Source of the DNA: WHSW01 sp963740055
GTDB taxonomy: Bacteria > Actinomycetota > Thermoleophilia > Solirubrobacterales > 70-9
Assembly: GCA_963740055.1 (NCBI GenBank)
Contig: CAVUCL010000001.1
Span: 868,001-932,000, forward strand
DNA length: 64,000 bases
Direction of reading: 5' to 3'
How positions within the stretch are numbered: the stretch's first letter is position 1; the number at the start of each line of letters is the position of its first letter. Both the position numbers and the translations under genes were made by a program. The notes below the pieces were generated by a model. That model did no database searches and was not told where the DNA came from. It saw only the letters and a list, made by a program, of their open reading frames with translations. Positions 23,535 to 31,712 of this stretch are shown here, piece after piece.

Positions 23535-23987
23535 TCAGCCGTCGGGGTCGGAGATGTGCCACTCGCCGTCCTCGGAGAGCAGCAGCACGGTGCGCGGCTG
23601 GGCGCCGGCGCCGGCGAGCTTGTAGCGGGTCTCGGCGCGGGCGCGGTTGCCGCTCACGTTGACGAAGCGGACGCTGACGGTCGAGCCCTTGAACAGCTCC
23701 GCGAGCGCGTCGAGGATCTCGCCACAGCCGGGGAGCTCGTCGGTGCGCAGCTGCTGGGCCGTGTTCACCCGCAGCATCTCGCGCGCCTGCTTTGTGAGCA
23801 GGCCGCAGAACGTCTTCGAGTCGCCCTCGGCGGCGGCGGCGAAGAACTCCTCGACTGCCGCCTGGGCGCGCTCCTCCTCGGTCGGTGGGTCGTCGAAGGG
23901 CCCGGTGTCGGTGATCGCCAGCGCCGCGATCGCGATCGCGAGCACGAGCAGGACGGCGGCGACCCGGCGGCGAACGACATCGCTCAT
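23535..23987 (-). CDS. membrane-anchored NTF2-like protein
   Basis: 150 aa. One N-terminal helix (VAAVLLVLAIAIAALAIT) anchors an extracellular domain: AQAAVEEFFAAAAEGDSKTFCGLLT is the usual first helix of NTF2-like lumazine-binding or DUF4878 proteins, and two cysteines (TFCGLL, LPGCGEI) could pair. Strands near TVSVRFVNVSGNRARAETRY and EWHISD complete the fold. It is divergent from the GDPD gene. The function is unknown; relatives often accompany envelope proteins. Confidence 0.7.
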   Translation of the reverse strand: MSDVVRRRVAAVLLVLAIAIAALAITDTGPFDDPPTEEERAQAAVEEFFAAAAEGDSKTFCGLLTKQAREMLRVNTAQQLRTDELPGCGEILDALAELFKGSTVSVRFVNVSGNRARAETRYKLAGAGAQPRTVLLLSEDGEWHISDPDG

Positions 23988-24037
23988 GGCGCGACCCTAT
24001 CCGGGCTCGCGGAGGTCGGCCGGCCGCGCCCACCGTC

Positions 24038-24043
24038 TAGATT
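24038..24043 (+). promoter_or_regulatory. -10 box TAGATT
   Basis: It ends 7 nt before GTG 24051 of the GDPD gene: leaderless layout. Confidence 0.5.
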
Positions 24044-24050
24044 GCCGCCG

Positions 24051-24797
24051 GTGCTGCGAATCGGCCACAAGGGAGCCGACGCGCTGGCGCCGGGCAACAC
24101 GCTGGAGAGCTTCGCGGCGGCGGCCGAGGCGGGGGTCGACGTGATCGAGTTCGACGTCCTGCGGCCGCGGGCCGACTTCGCCGCCGGCGAGGACTGGCGC
24201 CGCGCCGGTGCCGGGCCGGCCGAGGGGGCGAGCCCGCTGGTGGTCGCCCACGACTGGGCCGACGCCCGCCGGCGCGAGCCGCTGACGCTCGAGCAGGCCC
24301 TCGACGCGTTCACCCGCCCGCCGCTCGAGCGCCTGCGCCTCGACCTCGACCTCAAGGTCGCCGGCCGCGAGGACGAGATCGTCGCCGCGCTTCGCGAGCG
24401 CGACCTGATCGAACGGGGGATGGTCTCGACGATGGAGGCGGAGTCGCTGCGCTGGCTGCGCGAGCACGCGGCCGAGCTCGATCGCGGCTGGACGCTGCCG
24501 AAGGTGAGCCGCGACTGGTCCTCGAGCCGCCTGCTGCGGCCGGTGTTCGTCGCCGGCTCGGCTTCGCTGCGCGCGCGGCTGCCGGCGATCGTCCGCCGCG
24601 GAGCGCCCGAGCTCGGCGCCTGGGCGGTCTGGGTCTACCACCCGCTGATCACGCGCAAGCTGGTCGAGACCGCGCACGGGATCGGCGTCGCGGTGATCGC
24701 CTGGACCGTCGACGAGGGCGAGCGCGCGGGGCGGCTCGCGGCGCTCGGCGTCGACGGCATCTGCAGCAACGACCCCCGTCTGCTCGCCGCGGTCTAG
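24051..24797 (+). CDS. glycerophosphodiester phosphodiesterase
   Basis: 248 aa TIM-barrel enzyme hydrolysing glycerophosphodiesters to glycerol 3-phosphate and alcohols. The start is set by LRIGHKGADALAPGNTLESF, the first catalytic His motif. Metal and catalytic residues follow in VIEFDVLRPRAD and LVVAHDWAD. DLDLKVAG holds the barrel acidic residues, and VIAWTVDEGER with GVDGICSNDPRLL is the family's C-terminal signature. No signal peptide is seen, so it is cytoplasmic. It is convergent with the DUF6159 gene. Confidence 0.88.
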   Translation: MLRIGHKGADALAPGNTLESFAAAAEAGVDVIEFDVLRPRADFAAGEDWRRAGAGPAEGASPLVVAHDWADARRREPLTLEQALDAFTRPPLERLRLDLDLKVAGREDEIVAALRERDLIERGMVSTMEAESLRWLREHAAELDRGWTLPKVSRDWSSSRLLRPVFVAGSASLRARLPAIVRRGAPELGAWAVWVYHPLITRKLVETAHGIGVAVIAWTVDEGERAGRLAALGVDGICSNDPRLLAAV

Positions 24798-24805
24798 TCA
24801 GTCCT

Positions 24806-25654
24806 CTACGCGCTCTGCGCGCCGCGCGTGCGGACCGCGGACTCGAGCTCGGCCTCGGTGAACCCCGAGTTGACCTCGCCGTCGCTCGCGAACCGGTACA
24901 GCGCGATCCCGAAGATCCCCCGCATCGCCTGGATGACCAGCATCGAGAGCAGGAGCAGGACCAACCCGGCGAGGGCGATCGCCGCCCCGGCGGCGAGCTC
25001 GGTGCCACCGTCGTCGGCGACCCAGAGGTAGACGCCGAGCGCGATCAGCGCGATCGCGGGCAGCACCCCGACCAGGATCACGATCCCGCCGATCGCGACG
25101 TTGCCGCTCACCTGCCCCGCCCAGCGCTGCCGGAACAGGGCGGTCGAGCGCTTCAGCGTCTCGATCGGCCCGGTGCCCTCGATCGCGATCACCGGCACCG
25201 CGAGGAAGGTGATCAGCGACCAGGCGGCGGCGCCGAGGGTGCCGATGATCGCCTCGCCGACGCCGCCGCCCCCGCGCAGCAGCGCCATCAGGGTGCCGAC
25301 CACGGCCGAGAGCGCGGCCCAGCCCGAGATCGCGCCGATCCGGCTCCGGGCGACCGCCATGCCGTCGCCGAAGGTCGCGTCGCGACCGTGGAAGATCGCG
25401 TCCGCGGTCGCCGCGAGCCCGACCGCGAAGTAGGTGCCGATCAGGGTCGAGACGTAGATCCCGATCGCGGCGATCGCGCCGCCGACGATCTCGTTGCCGT
25501 CCTCGATCAGATAGAGGCCGGGAGCGATCGCGATCACGACGACGACGATCGAGGCGAGCGCGCCATAGATCGGGAACCGGAACAGCTGCCGGTTCGCCCG
25601 CAGCAGCCCCCAGCTCTTCTTCGTCAGCTCCCAGCCCTGGCGCACCCTGCTCAT
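24806..25654 (-). CDS. DUF6159-like polytopic membrane protein
   Basis: 282 aa. MSRVRQGWELTKKSWGLLRA is the recognisable N-terminus of the DUF6159 group. Six or so membrane helices follow (IVVVVIAIAPGLYLI, AAIGIYVSTLIGTYFAVGLA, AAWSLITFLAVPVIAI, IVILVGVLPAIALIALGVYL, LAGLVLLLLSMLVIQA), with an acidic C-terminal tail. The start was chosen at this motif. The function is unknown. It is divergent from the MFS transporter, with 70 bp between the two starts. Confidence 0.72.
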   Translation of the reverse strand: MSRVRQGWELTKKSWGLLRANRQLFRFPIYGALASIVVVVIAIAPGLYLIEDGNEIVGGAIAAIGIYVSTLIGTYFAVGLAATADAIFHGRDATFGDGMAVARSRIGAISGWAALSAVVGTLMALLRGGGGVGEAIIGTLGAAAWSLITFLAVPVIAIEGTGPIETLKRSTALFRQRWAGQVSGNVAIGGIVILVGVLPAIALIALGVYLWVADDGGTELAAGAAIALAGLVLLLLSMLVIQAMRGIFGIALYRFASDGEVNSGFTEAELESAVRTRGAQSA

Positions 25655-25724
25655 CGCATCCCCTTCCGTCGGTTGCCCGGCAACGGTATCTGGCCGTCCG
25701 GCCGCACATGAGAGGCTTGGCGCG

Positions 25725-27255
25725 ATGCAGCGGGGCACCGGGATGGCGCTGTTCGCGATGGGGCTGGGGGTGCTGGTGATCGCGAACGACTTCACCGCCC
25801 TCAACGTCGCCCTGCCGGCGATCGAGGAGGACTTCGGAGTCGACGTCGGCACGATCCAGTGGACGATCAACGCCTACGCGCTCACCTTCGGGATGGTGCT
25901 GGTGACCGGAGGCCGGCTGGCCGACATGTTCGGGCGCCGCAAGGTGTTCTTCATCGGCACCGCGATCTTCGCCTTCTTCTCGCTCCTCGGCGGCTTCGCC
26001 CAGAACGCCGAGCAGCTGATCGCGATGCGGGTCGGGATGGGGATCGGCGGTGGGCTGATGTGGCCGGCGATCCTCGGGATGACCTTCGCCGCGGTGCCGG
26101 CCTCGCGGGCCGCGTTCGCGGGCGGCATGATCCTCGGCGTCGCCGGGCTCGGCAACGCGCTCGGGCCGCTGATCGGCGGCCTGCTCACCGACGAGCTCAG
26201 CTGGCGGGCGATCTTCTTCCTCAACCTCCCGATCGCCGCCTTCGCCGTCGCGGTGACCGCGGCCAAGCTCCACCAGCCCCACGACGATTCCGCCCGCGAG
26301 CGGATCGACTACGCCGGGATCGTCTCGCTCTCGCTCGGGCTCGTGCTCCTGCTGCTGGCCCTCGACCAGTCGGCCGAATGGGGCTGGGGCGACTCGCGGG
26401 TGCTGGCGATGGTCGCCGTCTCGCTCGCCTCGTTCGCCGCCTTCGCGCTGATCGAGCCGCGGATGGGCACCGCCGCGCTCGTCCCCAGCGACGTGATCGC
26501 GAACCGGCGCTTCACCGCCGCCTGCCTGACCGTGCTCTGCCTCTCGGCGGTGTTCTTCTCCGCGATCCTCTACGGGCCGCAGCTGATGGAGAAGATCCTC
26601 GGCTACAGCGCGCTCGAGGCCGGCCTCGGGATGCTGCCGATGCTGGGCACGTTCGGCGCCGTCGCCTTCGCCTCCGATCGAATCGTCGCCCGGGTCGGGA
26701 TGCGGGCGGTGATCGTCGCCGGCACCGCGATGCTCGCGGTCGGGCCGCTGGCGCTGTCGCTGTTCGGCGTCGATTCCGGCTACGCCGTCCTCCTGCCCGG
26801 GACTGCTGCTGACCGGAGTCGGGGCGGGGCTCTTCTACCCGACGATCACCACCGCGGCCGTCGGCCTGCTCGACGAGTCGCAGTCGAGCCTCGCCGGCGG
26901 GATCACCTACATGTTCCAGGTCGCCGGCGGCGCGATCGGGCTCGGGCTGACGACGACGATCTTCACCCTGCGCTCCGAGGACGAGGTGACCGGCGACGCG
27001 GCGTCGATCGGGCTCAGCCTCGGCGAGCAGCAGTCGGAGGTCATCCACGGCGTGCTCGCCGGGACCGAGGCGGGCGAGAAGGTGTTCTCGGACTTCGGCA
27101 CCTCGACCGCGGACAAGCTCCTCGACGTGGTCGAGGAGTCGTTCGTCGCCGGGGTCCAGCTCAGCTTCCGGGTCGTCGGGGCGATTGCCCTGATCGGGTT
27201 GGTGATCGCGATCGCCGGCGTCAGGCCCGAGCCGCAATCCCCGGAACCCGCCTGA
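25725..27255 (+). CDS. MFS drug-transporter-like protein (DHA2 type), one frameshift
   Basis: About 509 aa when one extra A near 26802 is removed (LLPG, then LLLTGVGAGLFYPTITTAAV in the next frame). The N-terminus starts at helix 1 (GMALFAMGLGVLVIANDFTA) with DFTALNVALPAI, the DHA2-type motif. QWTINAYALTFG and GGRLADMFGRRKVF are motif-A-like, and GNALGPLIGGLLTDELSWRAIFFLNLP is motif C. Fourteen helices fit the EmrB/QacA class of proton-driven exporters. The substrate is unknown. Its stop overlaps the 3' end of the convergent UbiB gene by 35 bp. Confidence 0.85.
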
Positions 27256-28640
27256 CCCCGCGGCGCTCGAAGTACTCCCACTCCTGGGCGCCGAGCTCGG
27301 TCGCGGGCTCGTCGCCGTAGACCCACTCGCGCATGATCCGGTGCCAGTTTCGCCGCGCGCGCAGCTGCGCGAGGACCGCGACCACGCCGGTCTCCATCCG
27401 GCGGCCCATGAGCTCGTCGGCGGGCAGGCTCTCGCGACGGATCAGGTCGTAGTACTCCGAGCGCGGGTCGGAGGTCGACTCGATGATCTTCGCCACCCGG
27501 CGCGCCGAGACCTCGTAGGTGCGGTCCTCCATGTACCAGCCGCCGACCAGCATCACGTGGTCGAGCAGCCGCTCGGCGTCGAGCTTCGACGGCTTGCGGA
27601 CGAAGCCGAGGTCGTGCAGCGCCAGGCGCAGCGCCTCGGGGTCCTTGCGCACCGCGGCGTCGATCGCCCGCTGCTCGAGCTCGATCTGCTCGACGTCGAG
27701 CTTCTTCGTCATCCCGAAGTCGAGGAAGGCGACGCGGCCGTCGGCCATCAGGATGTAGTTGCCGGGATGCGAGTCGGCGTTGAAGTGCTGCAGGTGGTAG
27801 ATCGAGCCGAAGCAGAAGCGGAAGACGATCTCCCCGAAGCGGCTGCGCTGCTCGGCGTCGAGCTCCTTGACCTCGTCGAACTGGCGTCCGGCGACGAGCT
27901 CGGTGACCAGCACCCGGCGCCGCGAGAGGCGGGTGATCACGTCGGGGACGTAGATGAAGGGGTGGTCGCGGTAGGCGCGCGAGAAGCTGCGCTGGTTCTG
28001 CGCCTCGTATTCGTAGTCGAGCTCCTCGAGCACCCGCGCGCGCAGCTCCTCGGCGACCGCCTTCGCGTCGAGGCCGGGGGCGAGGCGTGCGCGCGAGCCG
28101 GACCAGCATGCCGGCGTTTCGCATGTCCGACTCGAGCGCCTCGGCGATCCCCGGGTACTGGATCTTGACCGCGACCTCGCGCCCGTCGAGCAGCACCGCC
28201 CGGTGCACCTGGCCGATCGAGGCGGCGGCGAACGCCTCGGGCTCGAACTCGGCGAAGTGCTCGGAGATCGGCTCTCGATACTCCTCCTCGAGCACCTTCG
28301 TCACCTCGCTCCACGGCATCGGCGGCGCCGAGGTGCGCAGCTTCGCCAGCTCCGCCTGGTAGATCTCCGCGTACTCGGGCGGCAGCAGCTCGGTGTCGAT
28401 GAACGACGCGAGCTGGCCGAGCTTCATCGCCGCCCCCTTCATCTCGCCGAGGATCGAGACCATCTTCAGCGCCGTCTCGAGGTGGCGCTGCTCGAGCTTC
28501 GACTGCGCGACCTCCTCGCTGCGCCCGACGCTCGCCGCCCGGGTGCCCGCGTAGCGCGCCGCCTGGCCGCCGAGCGCGGTGCCGAGCTTCGCCGACCGGC
28601 GCACCCGGCCCTGGGGGATCTTGCGCTCGTCGCCCGCCAT
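27221..28640 (-). CDS. ABC1/UbiB atypical kinase family protein, one frameshift
   Basis: About 472 aa after removing one base near 28085 (LVRLART, then LAPGLDAKAVAEELRARVLE in the other frame). UbiB signatures are clear: AAMKLGQLASFID (KxGQ helix), ASIGQVHRAVLLDGREVAVK (Ala-rich nucleotide loop and Lys), EELDYEYEAQN, FNADSHPGNYIL (catalytic loop) and FLDFGMTKKL (metal-binding DFG). Members act in quinone or isoprenoid lipid homeostasis as ATPases. No ubi genes are nearby, so a role in menaquinone or carrier-lipid metabolism is inferred. Confidence 0.85.
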
Positions 28641-28694
28641 CGGCGCCAGGGTAGCTGCGTGCGCCGTCCGCGAACCCGGTTGGCAGCGGTTCTC

Positions 28695-28700
28695 TATCCT
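28695..28700 (+). promoter_or_regulatory. -10 box TATCCT for rplY
   Basis: A TANNNT box ends 10 nt before the rplY ATG, within the 70-bp region divergent from UbiB. Confidence 0.5.
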
Positions 28701-28710
28701 CAGGCGCCGC

Positions 28711-29442
28711 ATGGCATCCGATCGCGCAAAGTTGAACGCCGCCGAGCGGACCGAGTTCGGCTCGCGGACCACCCGGCGGCTGCGCCGGGCGGGCTTCGTC
28801 CCCGGCGTCGTCTACGGCGCCGGCTCCGACGCGCGCCCGTTCCAGGTCGCCGAGCGCGAGGCGCGCAACGTGCTCGTCCACGGCGGGGCGCTGATCGACG
28901 TCGAGATCGAGGGCCAGAAGGCGGTCCCGGCGGTGATCAAGGAGCAGCAGCGCGACCCGGTGCGCGGCGACCTGATCCACCTCGACCTGCTCGAGGTCAA
29001 GCTCGACGAGAAGATCGAGGCCGAGGTCGCGATCGAGCTGCTGGGCACCGAGGACGCGCCGGGCGTCAAGGAGGGCGGCGTGCTCGAGCACGTCACCCAC
29101 GAGGTCACGATCTCCGCCCTGCCGACCGAGATCCCCGAGAGCATCCCCGCCGACGTCTCCGGCATGGTGATCGGCGACACGCTGCAGCTCGAGTCCGTGC
29201 TCGCGCCCGAGGGCGTCGAGTTCGTCCTCGGCGAGGACCAGAGCGCCGACGAGATCACGATCGCCACCCTGAACCCGCCCCGGGTCGAGGAGGAGCCGGA
29301 GCCCGAGCTCGAGGAGGAGGCCGTGCTGATCGGCGAGGACGGCGAGCCGATCGAGCCGGAGGAGGGCGCCGAGGAGGGCGAGGCCGGCGACGAGGAGCCC
29401 GGCGAGCCGGGCGATTCGGGCGACTCCGGCGACGAGGAGTAG
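28711..29442 (+). CDS. rplY: 50S ribosomal protein L25/CTC
   Basis: 243 aa. It binds 5S rRNA. The N-terminal L25 domain (RTEFGSRTTRRLRRAGFVPG, VVYGAGSDARPF, LIHLDLLEV) is followed by the CTC-type beta domain (GTEDAPGVKEGGVLEHVTHE, LPTEIPESIPADVSGM). The tail is extremely acidic and Gly-rich (EEGAEEGEAGDEEPGEPGDS), longer than in most homologs. It begins a unit with pth and the enoyl-CoA hydratase gene. In the canonical order it would directly follow prs. Confidence 0.95.
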   Translation: MASDRAKLNAAERTEFGSRTTRRLRRAGFVPGVVYGAGSDARPFQVAEREARNVLVHGGALIDVEIEGQKAVPAVIKEQQRDPVRGDLIHLDLLEVKLDEKIEAEVAIELLGTEDAPGVKEGGVLEHVTHEVTISALPTEIPESIPADVSGMVIGDTLQLESVLAPEGVEFVLGEDQSADEITIATLNPPRVEEEPEPELEEEAVLIGEDGEPIEPEEGAEEGEAGDEEPGEPGDSGDSGDEE

Positions 29443-29537
29443 CGCTGTCGTTCCTGCGCCGTCGCGGGCGCCGCGGGGGCGAAGCCGGCGCTGAGGCGGA
29501 CCCTCCGAGGGAGGGCGAGCTCTCCGATTCGATCCTC

Positions 29538-30107
29538 GTGATCGGGCTCGGCAATCCGGGCAGCCGCTACGCGCGCACCCGCCACAACGTCGGCTTCGAG
29601 GTCGGCGCCGAGCTCTCGCGCCGCTGGGAGCTGCCGAAGGCGAAGCAGCGCTACCGCGGCCTGATCGCCGACGGGCGCCCGCGCCCCGGCGGGCCGCGAG
29701 TGGCGGTGCTGCTGCCGCAGACGTACATGAACGAGTCCGGCGACTCCGCCGGCCCCGCCCGCGGCGAGCTCCGCGTCCCGCTCGAGAACGTGATCGCCGT
29801 CCACGACGAGATCGACCTCCCGTTCGGCGAGGTGCGGGCGAAGCTCGGCGGCGGCGTCGCCGGGCACAACGGGCTCAAGAGCCTGCGCCAGGGCCTCGGC
29901 TCGACCGACTTCTGGCGCATCCGGGTCGGTGTCGGGCGTCCCGACTCGACCGACCCCGAGATCGTCTCCGCCCACGTCCTCGGCCGCTTCGCCGAGGACG
30001 ACGAGAGCGTTCGCCGGCTGATCGCCGAGGCCGCCGACGAGACCGAGCGCCTGGTCGAGCGCATCCACGACGACGACGAGGACCCGATCGGCGAGGTGAT
30101 GGGATGA
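29538..30107 (+). CDS. pth: peptidyl-tRNA hydrolase
   Basis: It releases peptides from prematurely dissociated peptidyl-tRNA. 189 aa from GTG 29538, giving VIGLGNPGSRYARTRHNVGF at the N-terminus with the catalytic His. PQTYMNESGDS, VHDEIDLPFG and GGVAGHNGLKSLRQGLGSTDFWRIRVGVGRP are the remaining conserved blocks. A longer form could begin at CTG 29445, right after the rplY stop, adding a basic extension (SFLRRRGRRGG). No ATG/GTG/TTG exists in that stretch, so the exact start is unsure. It overlaps the next gene by 4 nt. Confidence 0.92.
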   Translation: MIGLGNPGSRYARTRHNVGFEVGAELSRRWELPKAKQRYRGLIADGRPRPGGPRVAVLLPQTYMNESGDSAGPARGELRVPLENVIAVHDEIDLPFGEVRAKLGGGVAGHNGLKSLRQGLGSTDFWRIRVGVGRPDSTDPEIVSAHVLGRFAEDDESVRRLIAEAADETERLVERIHDDDEDPIGEVMG

Positions 30108-30823
30108 GCGTCGCGACGCTCTCCGACGCCGGCGACGGAGTCGCGCTGCTGCAGCTCGACCGGCCCGCGGCGCGCAACGCGATCGACACCGCGATGCTCG
30201 AGCAGCTGCTCGAGCACCTGCGGACCGCGCGCGACGACGAGGCGGTGCGCGCCCTGGTGCTCTCCTCGACCGACCACATGGCGCTCTCTGCGGGCGCCGA
30301 CGTCCGCGAGCAGCTCGACGAGGAGGGCCGCGTGCGGCGGATGGCGCTCTTCGCCGAGCTCTACGACGAGCTCACCGCCTACCCGAAGCCGACCGTGGCC
30401 GCATGCCATGGAGCCTGCGTCGGCGGCGGCGCCGAGATCGCGGTCGCCTGCGACCTGCGGGTCGGCGGCTCGAACCTGCGCCTGCGCTTCCCCGGCGCCG
30501 CGCTCGGGGTCCCGGTCGGCCCCGCGCGCCTGGTCACCCTCTGCGGGCTCTCGGTCGCCAAGTACCTGCTGCTGACGTCGAAGGAGATCGCGGTCGACGA
30601 CGCCCACCGCTGGGGCCTCGTGCACAGGGTCGCGCCGGCGGCGCGGACCGAGGAGGCGGCGATCCAACTCGCGGCCGCGGTCGCCGAGCACCCGCCGGAG
30701 GCGGTCGCGAAGCTGAAGCGGATGCTGCACGAGTGGGACGACGTCGAGGGCCGCTCGCGCGCCGAGGGCGAGGGCCAGGTCGAGTGGCAGCGCTCCGGCC
30801 CCGGCCTGCCGTCGGCGGAGTAA
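30104..30823 (+). CDS. enoyl-CoA hydratase/isomerase family protein
   Basis: 239 aa crotonase-fold protein. LLQLDRPAARNAIDTAMLEQ is the N-terminal strand-helix, MALSAGADVREQL is the first CoA/oxyanion segment, CHGACVGGGAEIAVACDLRV is the second oxyanion-hole glycine region, and FPGAALGVPVGPARLVTLCG is the catalytic loop. The usual two Glu residues are not clearly conserved (GAALGVPVGPA lacks the second Glu), so a plain hydratase activity is uncertain. It overlaps pth (ATGA) and was probably recruited into that operon. Confidence 0.78.
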   Translation: MSVATLSDAGDGVALLQLDRPAARNAIDTAMLEQLLEHLRTARDDEAVRALVLSSTDHMALSAGADVREQLDEEGRVRRMALFAELYDELTAYPKPTVAACHGACVGGGAEIAVACDLRVGGSNLRLRFPGAALGVPVGPARLVTLCGLSVAKYLLLTSKEIAVDDAHRWGLVHRVAPAARTEEAAIQLAAAVAEHPPEAVAKLKRMLHEWDDVEGRSRAEGEGQVEWQRSGPGLPSAE

Positions 30824-30857
30824 CTACGAATGACTTGCCTCCGGAGCTCCGCCGGGT

Positions 30858-30863
30858 TACGGT
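30858..30863 (+). promoter_or_regulatory. -10 box TACGGT
   Basis: It ends 7 nt before ATG 30871: leaderless layout. Confidence 0.4.
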
Positions 30864-30870
30864 CGGCGCG

Positions 30871-31712
30871 ATGAACGTGAGCAGGGGAACGCTGTGGGGA
30901 GCGCTGGCGACGGCACTTGCCGCGCTGGCGATCGGCGCCGCCCCGGCGGCCGCGACGGACTTCCCGGTCGACAGCACGGGGGAGGGCGTGGACGTATCGA
31001 CCGACGGGATCTGTGACGCCGACGCTGGGATCGGCGTGGCCTGCACTCTCAGGGCGGCGTTGCAGGAGTCAAACGCGACCGCCACGGCGGACACGATCAC
31101 CTTTCAGACCAGCCCCTTCAACGGCGAGGTGGCAAACGACACGATCGACCTCGCCAGCGCGCTGCCGCCGATCTCGCAGCCGGTCACGATCGCCTGTCAG
31201 GTCTCGACCGCCCCCTGCGCGGGCGTCGACTCGCCGGGAGGCGTTGGCGACAACGTGTTCACGGTCAACGCCGACAACGTAACGATCCGCGACTCGCGAT
31301 CACGAATGCCCTCAGGGCGATCGCCTACTCGCCCACGCCCGCGTTCGTCGGTGCGACCCAGACCGACGGCGGGACCTCCGAGCTGAGGGTGGCTCAGCCG
31401 ACCAGCGGCGGCGGTGGCGGCGGCGGTGGCGGCGGAGGCACGACCGACGACCTCACCGCGCCCGAGACCACGATCACCAAGCACCCGAAGAAGAAGTCGA
31501 CCAAGCGCAGGGCGAAGTTCAAGTTCGAGTCCTCGGAGGCCGGCTCGAGCTTCGAGTGCAAGCTCGACCGCAAGCCCTACAAGCCGTGCAGCTCGCCGTT
31601 CAAGAAGAAGGTCAAGGTCGCCAAGCACAAGTTCCGCGTCCGGGCGACCGACGCCGCCGGCAACACGGATGGGTCGCCGGCGAAGTTCAAGTTCAGGGTG
31701 AAGAAGCGGTAG
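30871..31712 (+). CDS. secreted beta-helix-type/Ig-like protein, frameshifted
   Basis: Signal peptide VSRGTLWGALATALAALAIG ending APAAA. DSTGEGVDVSTDGICDADAG and CTLRAALQESNATATADTITF are the typical start of CSLREA-type parallel beta-helix proteins. After VTIRD one base appears lost near 31292. The next frame continues LAITNALRAIAYSPTPAFVG, a Gly-rich linker (G11) and the C-terminal module KFKFESSEAGSSFECKLDRK plus KHKFRVRATDAAGNTD. This module is also found in the 21187-22161 protein. The beta-helix is very short, so an internal deletion is likely too. Confidence 0.7.
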
